Part shown: piece by piece, positions 1-10,924 of the stretch
How the letters are laid out: each line of letters starts with the position of its first letter
Position numbering within the stretch: position 1 is the first letter of the stretch
NCBI GenBank assembly: GCA_004151065.3
Contig: NWUY0300072486.1
Location: 9,498 to 33,524 of the forward strand
Source of the DNA: Larix sibirica
Taxonomy: Eukaryota; Streptophyta; Pinopsida; Pinales; Pinaceae
DNA length: 24,027 bases
Direction: 5' to 3'
Position numbers and translations under genes: made by a program
The notes under the pieces: model-generated
What the model was told of the DNA's origin: nothing
The model's database searches: none
The model's input: the letters and a program-made list of their open reading frames with translations, nothing else

Positions 1-425
1 GTTTTCGACCAATATTATTAATTTTTATTTATATTAATAATATAATTAATTTAAAATATATTTATTTTAAAAGTTTATTTTTTAAGTTTTTGAGAAAATT
101 AGCACTAATATAAACCCCAAAAAATTGTTTAGAAAAGATCTAGATCATAATATGTTTAGAATATTCTTTATTTTTTTATTTAAAATAGTTGAAAACAATA
201 AATTGAAAAAAATATTAATAATAAATAAATATAAATAATCATGTGAATGAAATCTTTTTATGGAGATAAAAAAATTAGAAGTGTCGAAATGCAAAAATTT
301 GAAGAAACATCTATGGATTTCTCTCTGCTTAATATATCCAAGGATATAATGGGTCTAAATTAGTTCAAGATCACAAACCACTATTACAATTCTTATGAAT
401 TTTTTAACTATATATTATAGAGTGA
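1..425. other. AT-rich flank, no gene seen
   Basis: The stretch is strongly AT-rich, with runs of A and T and many stops in every frame. I see no coding signal, RNA gene or terminal repeat. It is the sequence beyond the 3' end of LINE-A, so its last bases should be the target site of that insertion. Confidence 0.6.
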
Positions 426-452
426 TTTTTTTTCCACGGAAAAAAAAAAAAA
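426..452 (-). repeat. LINE-A 3' terminal T-run/A-run hairpin
   Basis: On the minus strand this reads 13 T, then CCGTGG, then 8 A. The T and A runs can pair, with the GC-containing core as loop or inner stem. LINE-B ends the same way (7 T, CATGGG, 7 A at 22389-22408), and both are preceded by a TAAATGAAT motif. The A-run marks the 3' end of the element. Confidence 0.6.
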
Positions 453-728
453 CTCAATTCATTTATATTAATAATCGAGCCACATTATACAATAGGCCAA
501 AAAGACCATACACAAATATTGATCATGGACTGATGACACTGGCTCATACCATCAATATATCTCCAAAATACATTTTTCACTAAACTCTCTAATACTATGC
601 TTTTAACAAAGTTGAATATACAAAAAACGGGTTGCGTACTGAAGCAAGCGATGACAGAAATGGAGACTGTAATCTACAAAAAATGAGACATTATCTCCAC
701 GGGGCTATATGGAATATAACAAAAGAGG

Positions 729-3700
729 CTAACCTGGATGAGGTCTTGGATTGTGTTCCATAATAGTATCATTTGTCACTTCCCAAATGTTCCAAGTGCC
801 ATCTACTACCAGCAACCCCAACTTTGAAAGTTGATCCACCATCATATTCCTTTCCCTAAAGATATTTTGGTATGTGATCTCCTAGAAAATGCCAGCAATC
901 CTCAATATCTCATCATAAAGAGGCTTCAAAAGGATATTCTTTGGTGCTCTTTTCATTTTTAACCAATTGATAACTAAATGAGAGTCCCCATAAACATGAA
1001 GCCGATGGACACCTTTTGAAATAGCCAATAGCATCACCAGCTTAATGGCCATCATCTCCTCTCTATTGTTAGAGGATCTCCCAAGACTAGCAGATAATTT
1101 GAACCAGTGGGAGTTAGAAAAGAAAATTAAACCCCCTGCGCCACCCATACCCAAACTGCCTTAATATGCACCATCAAAATAAGTCCAACTTTTGGATTTG
1201 TCAATTACCTCCTCCTCAATTCTTCTCTTCTTTTTGGGACATCTAGACTGTGGAAAGTGTTCAAGAATGGCCAAACCCTTGCAAGCATAAATCTGTGGAT
1301 GGATAGTGATATCTTGGAAGATCACCTTGTTCCTTTCCAACTAATCCCCCCAAATCATGAGTATTAGGAGAGCTAGACAGTTAGAAAAGGATCCATTATT
1401 CAACCAAGTCTGGAAAGCTTCTTGGAGTCCAATACCATTCTAGAAGAATTGAATACTTTTTACCCGAGAATCATAATTCCACATGCTGATCAAATAAGGA
1501 CAGAAAATGAAACTGTGATTGATGGATTCACTGTCTTCTTTGTAGAGTGGACATCTACTCGATCCACTTCCAAATTTCTTAACAAAGTTGTCCCAAACAT
1601 AAGCTTTACCTACCAGATCCAACCACATAAATAGTTTTGACTACAAAGGGAATTGAAATTTGCATATCACTTGATTCCACCATTCCGGCTCTAGAATATC
1701 ATCCTCTTCTCTTATTTCCTTGTAGCCTAATCTAGGAAGATAGTGACCTCCTTCTACATTCCTAGACCATAACAACTTGTCCTCACGATCCTCCAAGTAG
1801 ATATGCCTATCATGAAGAGCTTTGATACAACCTTCCCATAGAATCACATCTTCTACTTCAAAACCCATTTGCTCTGCTGACAACCAAACTTGTCTATGAG
1901 GAGTGGAATTATGAAGATCTTGAATCTGACTCGGGAAAAGAATACCTCTGTCCATTAAGGATTCAACCATCAAAGTAGAAATCCTAAAATAATTCGAACA
2001 ACCAATCCAAGGATCTTGTCCAATTATGACTCTTCTCACATTACCTACCTCCCATGCTATCCAATCCCCAATAACCTCAAAAGCCAATAACAAAGACTTC
2101 CACATAATGGAAACATTTCTGGTGAAATTGTCTCTAGTTCTAAACCATTCTTCCAAAGTAAGGGGAAAGATATATTTTTGGTAAACAATTCTAACCCAAA
2201 TTCCCTCTTCCTTAAGAACTCTCCATATACCTGGCAGCTAAAGCTTTGGAGAAACAAAGGTGGTGTTTCAACCCCCATCCACCAAACTCTTTGGGAAAGG
2301 ATAACCTCTTTTAAGAGACCCAAGGGAAAGACCTCTCGTTGGGCTTACCTCTCCATAATAAATTGAAGCACAACTTCCTTATGCTTTCGAGAATATCAAT
2401 AGGGACATAGGCCCATGCAACCCAATAGACAAGTACGACTTCTAGGACAGACTTCATCAAAATGAGTCTTCCACCCCAAGAGAGCCATTTGTTACACCAT
2501 AGATGAATCTTATTCTCTATTTTACCAATGAGCCATGTCCAATCCCTTCGGAGATAATCATTGTCCTTGATGACAAAACTCAAATACTTAAGCCCTTGAG
2601 ATAAGTTTGTTAGAAAAAAATAAAACTATGAAATCATCCAATTTGATAATTCATGGTCCAGGTTCATAATAGAGACAATGGACTTCCTTGAATTAGATAA
2701 CATCCCAGTAGCTTCAGTGAATAGCGCCAGACTATCTTTAAGCTTAGCAATTTCCCTCCTCGAAACATCTAAAAAGAAGTAGGATATCATCTCCAAAAAG
2801 AAGATGAGTAATGAAAATAGATCCTCCAATCCTAATACCTTTAAGATTTCCATCGGAATTTGCTTGGAGGATAGCTCGACTAATACCTTCCATGGTAAGT
2901 AGGAAAAGAAAAGGTGAGGGCACCCTTGCCTCAAACCTTTTCCAAGACTAAAAAAGGATGTGGCTAATCCATTGATCATCACAACAGAGGATACTAATTG
3001 AATGCAAGCTAATATCCAATTGAAAAAAGGAAGATCAAAACCCACCTAGAGCAGGACCAATCGCAGGAAGGCCTAATTCACCCAATCATAAGCCTTTGTA
3101 AGATATAATTTAATAACAATAGCTAGAAGACATTTAAGCTTGGTAGAGTGTAGCACTTCTTGTGCTATTCCAATAGCATCATGGATCTATCATCCCTCAA
3201 GAAATGCAAATTGTTCTTGTGAGACTGCTTTAGAAAGGATACACCTAATTCTTTTGGCTATGATCTTGGCAGTCACTTTATATATGACATTACACAATGA
3301 TGTAGGCCTAAAATCCTCCATTATAATCATTCTTTCATGCTTTGTAATGAGAGCTATGAAAGTGGTATTGAAATAATATAGAACTCTTCCTTTGATCCTA
3401 GATTCTTCAACAACAGCAAGAAGATCCTTTTCAAAAAGCTCCATAAAAACATTGAAAAATTCCATTGGCAAACCGTCCAAGCTCAAGCTTTTATCCTTCT
3501 GCAAAGAGTGTACTACCTCTTTAAGTTCTTCAAGAGTTATCTCCTCCTTAAGAGTAAGGTTTTGTTCTTCATTGAAAAAGGATGCGTAGTGAGCAACAAT
3601 CCTTAACATGGGGGACATGGGATCCTATGCATCTTCCTTGAACATATTACTAAAATAGTTCACCCCCCCTCTAGCCAGATTGTTGAAACATGTTGTTCCT

Positions 3701-4859
3701 TCTTCCTCTTCTATATGCCATAAATAATTCATATTATTCTTGTTCCTAATAAAATTGTGGAATAATTTAGAATTATCATCCCCTTTTTGAATCCTTATTG
3801 CTCTACTTTTGAGCCTTACAGTTGCTTCTTCCTCATATAAGATTTTCCTTCTCTTTGACTCCAATTCCATAATTAATCTTTTATGATCTATGGAGGTGAA
3901 CCCATCATGGTAGTTCTCATGAAAAGTAGCCAACTGACCTTCTATCCTGCCAAGCTCTAGTCCTTTCTTTATGCTTCTATCTACAACCCATGGGATAGTT
4001 TGAGCTTTGATCTTTTATTATTATTATTATGAAAATGAACAATTGTAGATGTTGGACAGTTTACATCAGAAGGGTTCCATACACTTTTAACCATCTGGAG
4101 GAAATCCTCATCTTCGATCTAGGAGTCTTTGAGCTTGAAGGGACTCAATGGTTTCCCTAAATATGTCTTCACTTCCAAGAAAATGGGGAAATGGTCTGAA
4201 TCCCCTCCTTCTCCCACCCAATGTTTAATGCCGGGAGCCATATGAAGAACACCTTCATTAGCAAGGAACCGATCCAACATTTTGATTATCTTATGATCAC
4301 CAGTGCACATGTTTCTCCAAGTAGGTATGAAAGAGATTAGAGGAAGGTAAAAGAGGGAAACCTCCTTAAGCTTCCTAATGAAATAATATGAGAGAGGATT
4401 TTTATGGGTGTGGCAACCCTAGGTCTTAGCTTCTCCCATGGAGAAAATTAAATCCCCTCTTATAAAAAAACCTCTTTGCATTATGAAAACCAAAGCTGAA
4501 AATATTCTCTGAATAAGCCACCTGATGAATATGAGGACCATAGATATTCAAAAGAGTGAAAGACTAACCAAATTCTTTAAAAAGAGCACCAAGTCCAAAC
4601 CTGAGAAAATCATCGAACTATTCGTACAGAGATAAGATCTAGTGACCCACCTAGTAATAATGCCCCCAAATCTACCAATAGCATTAAGACGCATAAACTC
4701 CCAGCTTGGAAAAAGAGACCTCAAATATATAAAAATAAAATCTCCCAATGAAAGAGTTTCCTGTAATAAAAGCACATCAGGGTGATGAAGGGTAACCAAT
4801 CACTTAAGGGAAATCTTCTTTGAGGGGTGCCTCAACCCTATACAACTAAAGGACATCAT
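729..4859 (-). pseudogene. LINE-A ORF2: endonuclease / reverse transcriptase / RNase H, broken
   Basis: The product would nick target DNA and copy the element RNA. Start chosen at the ATG pair at 4859/4856, just before the endonuclease opening. Endonuclease: DVLLLQET near 4770 and SDHFPI near 4190. Linker with KGDDNSKLFH near 3770. Reverse transcriptase: FRPTSLCNVIYK near 3310, RQGCP near 2930, FGDD at 2786-2797, then a GGWGLK thumb motif near 2270. zf-RVT: CPLY...HSFIFCP near 1520, with one Cys changed to Tyr. RNase H: FDGAY near 1170, the NREEM glutamate, YGDSHLVI near 980, and NMMVDQLSKLG near 830. The frame changes between 4119 and 3933, again around the FGDD box, and again before 2156, and there are several in-frame stops. 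The RT motif A aspartate is Tyr at 3103-3105. No active enzyme can be made. Confidence 0.88.
4013..4030. repeat. (TTA)n microsatellite inside LINE-A ORF2
   Basis: A short run of TTA/ATT triplets lies between the endonuclease and RT linker. On the minus strand it reads as a run of AAT (Asn) codons. One of the ORF2 frame changes falls in the same interval (between 4119 and 3933), so slippage near here may have contributed. Confidence 0.6.
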
Positions 4860-4880
4860 TAAATTTAAGTAACTTTAACA

Positions 4881-7260
4881 TTAAGTAAATTTGGCATAGG
4901 GAGAACATGCTCTAAGTGTCTCTTTTAGAGTCTTTTCCCTTCCTTCCCTCACATCCAAGTAAGCTTGAAACCTAGATGTGGCCATAATGGACCTTCTTCC
5001 CCAAAGTCTAGAAGAGCCAACCGAGGCAGCCTAATAAAAACCTTCACCCATCCTAGTTCCAAAGCTTGAATTGGAGGATGGCCTCGGTTTGATAAGGTAG
5101 CGGGAAGTTTTGTAACCTAAGGCATGGTCATAACCTTCATCCAAGAGGGGCATCTTTGTAGAAAATACCAGAGGGGATACAATCAAAACCTATGCAACTT
5201 CCTTATTGAAAAAGTATCATGGGAAACTATCAGATCAAAACATCCCATAGGTTGTTCCGAGGATGCATCCTTTGCAACCTCCCCTTCAGCTTAGTAACAC
5301 TAAAAGGACTGGGAGAGGAGATAACCCTGTAGAAACTAAACCTCCTGGATCTATCCCCCTAGACCACACTAAAGTTAACGATGGGAGTAACCCAGGTCCA
5401 TGAAAACTGAGAGAAGTAGAGGATAGAGAAGAATCATAAACCATAACCAAATCGAGAAGGGAATGGTCTGGTCCTGAAAACAGATCCATCAACCCATGGC
5501 CAGTGGAAGCAATACCACTAGACCCCCATTTGCATTAAAACAAATAGGTGATCTCAAGGTTCCAAAGTCAAAGAGGGGTGAGAACTGAGAATGGTCCAAT
5601 GGACAAGGAATGATCCTCATTGTGCCTCCCATAACAATTAAACCCTCCAAAAGTAAAATAAGGCTCAACCTTCCGAATTGAGACATGATTAGAGGATGTG
5701 GACAGGGTCATACGCACAGGGGGATAAACACACATAGAACCAATTGATGAAAAAGGCCTATTGAAAAATGAAGAGGGAGGCATCGAGATAGGAGAAAGGG
5801 AGCCCCGATACTTTTGACCTGGAGCCTTGTCCCAAGCTCTGGAATCTTCAAGAGACCCCAAATATAGAGAACCAAAAAAAAAAGAACCAAAGGGAACCAT
5901 ACTTCAGGAAAAATCCTTCATAACTCCACCATCATAGACATCCTTTACCGATAGAAGGGACATTGATTCCACATAACATATGACATTAGGAACAGGGACT
6001 AAAACCTTACCCACATATAAATCCAATGATGAGATCGAGAGAAACTTCTTCGAAGCATCCATATCCACCATGACACTATCAGACAAGCTTTCATGGACAT
6101 GGAGGGGAAAACAGGAGAGGTAGTCTTCTCCATAATAGCGATGAGATCTTTAGCCACCTCAAAGCTCGGACTGTCCTATGAAGAAGACCCCTTCTCTGAA
6201 ATGACCACCAATGGTTTCACTCTGGCCACTTTTACGGGAAGCGAGAGTCCCCTAGTCAGAACATCAGACGAAACACCTACCTCATTCTTCGTTTTCCTAT
6301 GAGAACTAGTAAATAGAAGGTGGTAGTCATGAACAAGATGACCATAAGCGTGGCATCTGTTGCAGTGGAAGGGTATTCCTATATAGTCCAACGGTTGCAT
6401 GTGGGAGTAAACACCCTTGGAAATTAACATCTTATCAGGTAGCCCATCCCTCACATATATGTCTACAAGAATCTTGACTACAAACATTATACTAGTGTCC
6501 AAGAAGGAGGTACTCACCAAGAAGAAATCCCCTAAAACCGAGCCAATCATGCAGAAAATATCCATAGTCCATAACCCCGACGACAGTCCTGACAGCTTGA
6601 CCCATGTAGGGTTCTTATAAAGCTTTTCTCTACGAGCATCAAATAAGGGCATCCATCTTTTCAACTTGATAACAACCTTATCCTAGGTCCAAACACCTTC
6701 CAACAACTTCTTAACATGCTCGGTGGTCCTCATAATATCCCCCAACCACACTTTCTCTAAGGAGAAACAACTAGGAGAGTAACCCAAAACTTCGTCCCAA
6801 TTCTCATTCACCCATAACTTGAAAGTGGATAGAGACATATTACGTCCCCATAATCGTCCCACCGTCGTGGTATTTGAAAGCGAGAAAACCTCATACATTT
6901 TCACATCTTCACCAAGAGATAAACAAGTTTGCGAAGCTTTTCTCTTGGCACATTTTTTTTGTCTTTTCGGCAAGGAGCCTGGTGGGCCACCATTGGTTCA
7001 TTAAGCTCCTCTAGAGACTACACCCCTTCCTCATATTTCAGAGAGACAGAAGTACCTACTGAGGCGATTGAAAGAAGTCCTAAGGAGGGAGTCACTTGCC
7101 AACCCTTCCTACAATCCTCATATTTCAGAGAGACAGAAGTACCTATTGAGGTGATTGAAAGAAGTCCTAAGGAGGGAGTCACTTGCCAACCCTTCCTGCA
7201 AGCAGATGGAATATGAGCCTCCCTCTCCAAAACGGCTTTCCTGGAGAACTTTGACATCAT
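4881..7260 (-). pseudogene. LINE-A ORF1: DUF4283/zinc-knuckle Gag-like protein, broken
   Basis: ORF1 of plant L1-type LINEs encodes an RNA-binding Gag-like protein. Here the ATG pair at 7260/7257 opens the frame. A DUF4283-like region spans about 6900-6450, with a WMPLFDARR motif near 6650 and a WVKLSGLSSGLW motif near 6600. A zinc knuckle follows near 6330 (CNRCHAYGH), but position 14 is Tyr instead of Cys. A TAG at 6683-6685 interrupts the DUF4283 region in frame, another TAG ends the first segment at 7018, and frameshifts separate 7018 from 6973 and 6176 from 6086. The last segment ends with TAA at 4881, 21 bp before ORF2. An in-frame 87-bp duplication lies near the N-terminus. Confidence 0.78.
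7028..7201 (-). repeat. Two-copy 87-bp tandem duplication in LINE-A ORF1
   Basis: Copy 1 is 7028-7114 and copy 2 is 7115-7201. They differ at three positions, all transitions. The unit is exactly 29 codons, so it duplicates a segment (minus strand, beginning CRKGWQVTPSLGLLS) without breaking the frame. The extent was read directly by aligning the two copies. Confidence 0.95.
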
Positions 7261-7690
7261 CTGAAAAGGTAGTTTGTCACAACTGCGGAGAATAATGAAG
7301 CGTCAAGTTGAACCCTAGAGAATGGACTTGGGGAAAACCCAACATCATTACAATCCCTATTAAGGGCCGCCCTTATCCCAGCGCTGCCCATCTAAACTGC
7401 CAAATGGAGAAACATTTAATGCAAATGAACTACCGCCACAAAAGGAGACGAAACGACCCAAGGAAATAGAACTAAGCACAAAAAAGTCTAATCACATCTT
7501 AAGTGCTGGAGAAACGTCCAAAATAGCTGACAATAAGTCACACAACATAGTCCCTTCAAAAGATATCGGGAAGAGGTCAGAAATAGACAAATAGATCCAG
7601 ACTAAAGTACAAAGCTCCCTCCCCACATCCAGACCAATATTCCATACTGAAATCAACCACGCACTAGAGAAAACTTAAAGCTTCATTCTA
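7261..7690 (-). other. LINE-A 5' leader (approximate)
   Basis: On the minus strand this lies between the relic at 7691-9010 and the ORF1 start at 7260. It has no open frame of note. I assign it to LINE-A by position only. The outer boundary is uncertain by perhaps 50-100 bp. Confidence 0.4.
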
Positions 7691-8689
7691 ACTGGCATTA
7701 GTGGTCTAAGAGTCTTTGGGCTCCATGTCCTCATCTTAATGTTCATGCTCATATTCTTATTGTACTCTATCCTCTTCCTTCAGTTCTCTAGGTGATATAT
7801 CATTGTACAATTTCAAACTTGAGGTCAAGGAGGAAGTATCTTTGTCTAGTTTGAATAGTTGAGTTTTGATATAGAAGCATGTCGCTTCTAATGTTTATAT
7901 TTGCTCTCTTTGTTGTAGGATTGTATTTAGCATGATTGTATTTTGTTAGCCTTTTCATTTTTATGGATCTTAATTGTAATACAAAGAAGAGAGGTTCTCG
8001 TGTCTTTGATGAGGTCCTTACACATATGGATGAACCTTTGTATTTCTTTATTATCAAAAGCAAAACAATGTCCCTCATGTCCATCACCACCCATATCTTC
8101 ACAATCTCCAACCTGGAACTTAAGAAAGATTGAAATCGAAGCTAATTGTCCAAATTCACCCTTTAATTCATAGCATGTATGAACAAGGAATGTAAATTCA
8201 ATTTAGCAAATAGGAAGGACCAACCTAGAACCAAACTTACCTTGTGCAGACTAATTCCAATGCTCAAATACCCTATCTCGCTATTGCACCTTGATTTTAT
8301 CCACTAATAGTTCCAAACCAATGAATTATTCAAATTCCACACACAATTTCCGGCAAGATAAGCTTGAATTATTACAAGATTTACCACAAGGGACACTAGG
8401 ATTTCGCATAACTCCATCAAAATCCCACACCCTTCCCTCTGATTTTGTGTGCAAGGTTGATATGACACACATAACCAACAACTAATTGAAATTAAAGGGT
8501 GATATTCGTTCATTTTATTTGGATATTTGATATAACCATGCCAAGCTTGTTGATATGTGGAGGGCATGCAATTATGCAAAAGAGTACTCATCATTAAAGG
8601 AAATTAATTAAGCTATGGAGGTAGATGATAGCCCCCTCATTTTGCTTTATGATTTCACAACTGAGGCATGGGGATGAGTCAACTATACC
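7691..8689 (-). pseudogene. Decayed coding-like sequence downstream of an RNase H relic
   Basis: Minus-strand frames give protein-like stretches with many stops and no recognised domain. Examples are a segment near 8260 (IKVQ, stop, RDRVFEHWN), a segment near 8000 (GHCFAFDNKEIQRF) and an acidic, coiled-coil-like tail near 7800 (SPRELKEEDRVQ). Several stops sit where a Gln codon would fit (TAA or TAG for CAA or CAG). The stretch follows the RNase H domain at 8690-9010 on the same strand and may be the rest of that retroelement, or a separate relic. I cannot name the family. Confidence 0.35.
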
Positions 8690-9010
8690 ATTGACTTAAT
8701 GATTATTTTCCATTAATACATGACAATATCCAATCCTTTTAAGATGTTCTGCTTCATTCTTAGCCCTCTCAATAATCGTTTCCAAAGTGTCGTCAAAGGG
8801 TTTACTTGCACTTACCATGAACCTTATAACAATAGAGGAGTCTCTTATGACTATAATGTTCTTATTCTTGTTGGTGTCTATAATTTTAAGCCCTTGATAC
8901 AAAGCAAAAGATTCTACCTGATTTTTGAAGTTGTACCTAAGCCCCATTCAAATCCAAATTCTTGATTTCCATCAGGATCATAAAAAATTCCCCTGACACC
9001 TGCCACCCTT
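8690..9010 (-). pseudogene. RNase H (RVT_3-like) retroelement fragment
   Basis: The minus strand encodes an RNase H fold typical of plant retroelements. The first strand reads GIFYDPDGNQEFGF near 8980. After a one-base frame change comes KNQVESFALYQGLKI (catalytic Glu), then IVIRDSSIVIRFMV near 8850 (catalytic Asp, with the usual Gly before it replaced by Arg), and HVLMENNH near 8710. The frame change falls just before KNQVES. It is clearly different in sequence from the RNase H domains of LINE-A and LINE-B, so it comes from a third element. No RT domain is seen upstream, so it is a fragment. Confidence 0.75.
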
Positions 9011-10110
9011 TTTACATAATGGTAATTAACCAATGGTTTCCTTTTTTATTTTATTTCCTTTTTTACACTAGACATGGGAACTCAATTTATTTCTCATTCT
9101 AGTTTATTAGAATCACCTACCCATGGAAGTCACACAACTAGTTCTCACTTATCTTAATGCAGAAGCAAATAAAATAAAAAAATCACAATCAAGGTCTTAT
9201 AGGTTGATTATTAATGAGGGGCCATATGAATAAGAAAACTAGAAACATTTAGAAAAGCATGCGTTTAAGGTGGGGTAGTTGTCCTAATGTGGGGTAGGGG
9301 TAGGGTGCAATGAGGACCTTATAGGAAGGTGGCATAAATTTCTAGAATGGGTCACATGAATAAGAAAGAAAATTGTAGAGATGCTTGGGATATATTCTAG
9401 AATCTTCACAAAATGTGGAGTTGAAGCAACTTTAAACATCAAGTGGGTTTCAGGGGGAAACATTATCAATATCATTGCATTTTACAAACAACCCTTTAAG
9501 TGACTTGCTCAAACAACTTTGCTAGAAATCATCATAGTGTGCTGACATAAATCAATAGCCCCTATGTAGTGTGAGTGAGAATCTCTAGTTTATGCATCAT
9601 GGGGAATCCCTTAAAATGGCCCTTACTATATAAAATTTGTCTTGCTACAGATATAAATTTATTACAAAATCATGAACATGCCCATAAAATGGCTCATGTA
9701 CTTAATAAGGATTATGTACTAAATAATTTTCCTTTTGGAAAGAATTCACAGCTTCCCCTCCAAAGTGTCCTTGGGCTCTAATATGGATTTACCTTCCTCA
9801 ATTGTGAGGGGAATCATTGTTTGGGTGATCATACACCAAATTATTTTTTAAACATGAGACTTCAAAGAAATCATGGAGTCCCTCTTGTGTTGATCATCAT
9901 GAAAGCATATAGATAATATGCCAAGGTTCACAGTAGGGAAAACTGTAGGGGTGAAAGTTAGCCCATGGGCTACTTTTTGATTTTTTTTCCCAAAAAACGA
10001 TTCGTCAATCTTCATTTTTTTCTAAAATGGTTCACCCAAATTCCAGAGGATAACTTTTTTTTAATGCAAAACTCACCAAAATTGTCCAAAAACTATATAA
10101 AGTCCTTAGA
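9011..10110. other. No gene recognised; G-rich patch and short ORFs
   Basis: Only short open frames occur, such as one of 68 codons at 9575-9781, and none has recognisable motifs. A plus-strand stretch near 9380-9500 reads protein-like (IKWVSGGNIINIIAFYKQPF) and may be an old retroelement remnant. A run of G tracts lies at 9272-9305. Nothing else could be supported. Confidence 0.45.
9272..9305 (+). other. G-tract cluster, possible G-quadruplex
   Basis: Three GGGG tracts and one GGG tract occur within 34 bases, the last three separated only by TA. The spacing would allow a G-quadruplex with one long loop of about 15 nt. No gene next to it gives it an obvious role. Confidence 0.4.
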
Positions 10111-10159
10111 NNNNNNNNNNNNNNNNNNNNNNNNNNNNNNNNNNNNNNNNNNNNNNNNN
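10111..10159. other. Assembly gap (49 N)
   Basis: Forty-nine unresolved bases. The true gap size is unknown, and any reading frame across it is artificial. Confidence 0.99.
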
Positions 10160-10924
10160 AAGATTCACCAAGGTTTATACACTTTAAGAAAATTATGGAT
10201 CCTTAAAATTTTCCTTGGTTCAAAGCCTAGTAAGTAACATGCCCGTTTTCCCCACGATGGGTGGTACGACGGATCAGGGAGGCTCTCATGGACAGGAGCC
10301 AACCTACACTGGTCAACTTGACATTTGGCATGGGAAGAAAGACAAGTAGCATAGGACAAGATGCTAGGGTTCAAACAACGATGCCGCCTTTCTAACCAAG
10401 AATGATGGAAACTCAAGGCAATGAGGGTGGATGCGATCGTCTGCTAAGGAGGAGGAGGTTGTTTAACCTGGTTTCCATAATGAAATTGATCCTCCTGCTT
10501 GCAATCATAATGCCAAAACTTTACATGGGTTGTTGGTGCATGATTTTAGGTGTGAATTCGACAATTGGTATGTAGATATGAATATTTGTTAATTTCCTTC
10601 CATATTTCAAAAGCATTTGTTGCTTTTCATGTTCTTTGGTATGGAAAGTGGTAGAATAATCCTAGTAGATTTGTGATTTTGGCAAGAGTGGAGGCTTGGC
10701 CTAGGGGTTCTCCTTTCTTTGTTTCCTTGCATTGTCGGAGGTCTCAGTCTACGATTTTGGTTCTTTGGTTTCAATGTAAAGAGATGGTGAAGGGAAAGCA
10801 ACCTTGATGGGGGGGAAAAGAACAAGGAAACACCCACATGCTGTAGGTTATTTAGGAAACAAAGTTAGCTAAATATTTCTTTAGCAAAGTTATATCATCC
10901 TCGACATAGCGCCTGATTGATAGC
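10160..10924. other. No gene recognised
   Basis: This stretch is less AT-rich than its surroundings. It holds open frames of 76-83 codons on the minus strand (10165-10416, 10607-10837) that lack recognisable motifs. A GGTTCAAA-type box near 10218 and another near 10371 recall a tRNA B box, but no A box or cloverleaf fits either. It may be degraded transposon sequence. Confidence 0.4.

Larger units (their letters stand above)
426..7690 (-). mobile_element. LINE-A: decayed L1-type non-LTR retrotransposon
   Basis: Read on the minus strand, the element has a 5' leader (about 7690-7261), ORF1 (7260-4881), a 21-bp gap, ORF2 (4859-729), a 3' untranslated stretch (728-453) and a T-run/A-run 3' end at 452-426. 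ORF1 carries a DUF4283-like region and a zinc knuckle. ORF2 carries endonuclease, reverse transcriptase, zf-RVT and RNase H, the order known for plant L1-type LINEs. The 3' end is well placed by the A-run. The 5' end is only approximate, because the matching target site duplication was not found; it is set where the leader-like sequence meets the tail of a different relic. Frameshifts and stops make it non-autonomous. Confidence 0.85.

Noticed and set aside
7690-8000. Target site duplication for LINE-A
   Set aside because: The sequence next to the LINE-A A-run (TATATATTATAGAGTGAT at 410-427) has no convincing second copy near the presumed 5' end. Decay or a misplaced 5' end could explain this.
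10201-10390. tRNA gene from the GGTTCAAA-type boxes
   Set aside because: No matching A box at proper spacing and no cloverleaf could be drawn.
10165-10416. 83-codon minus-strand ORF next to the assembly gap
   Set aside because: Its composition (Cys, His, Pro, Ser rich) and lack of motifs do not support a gene. It also borders an unresolved gap.
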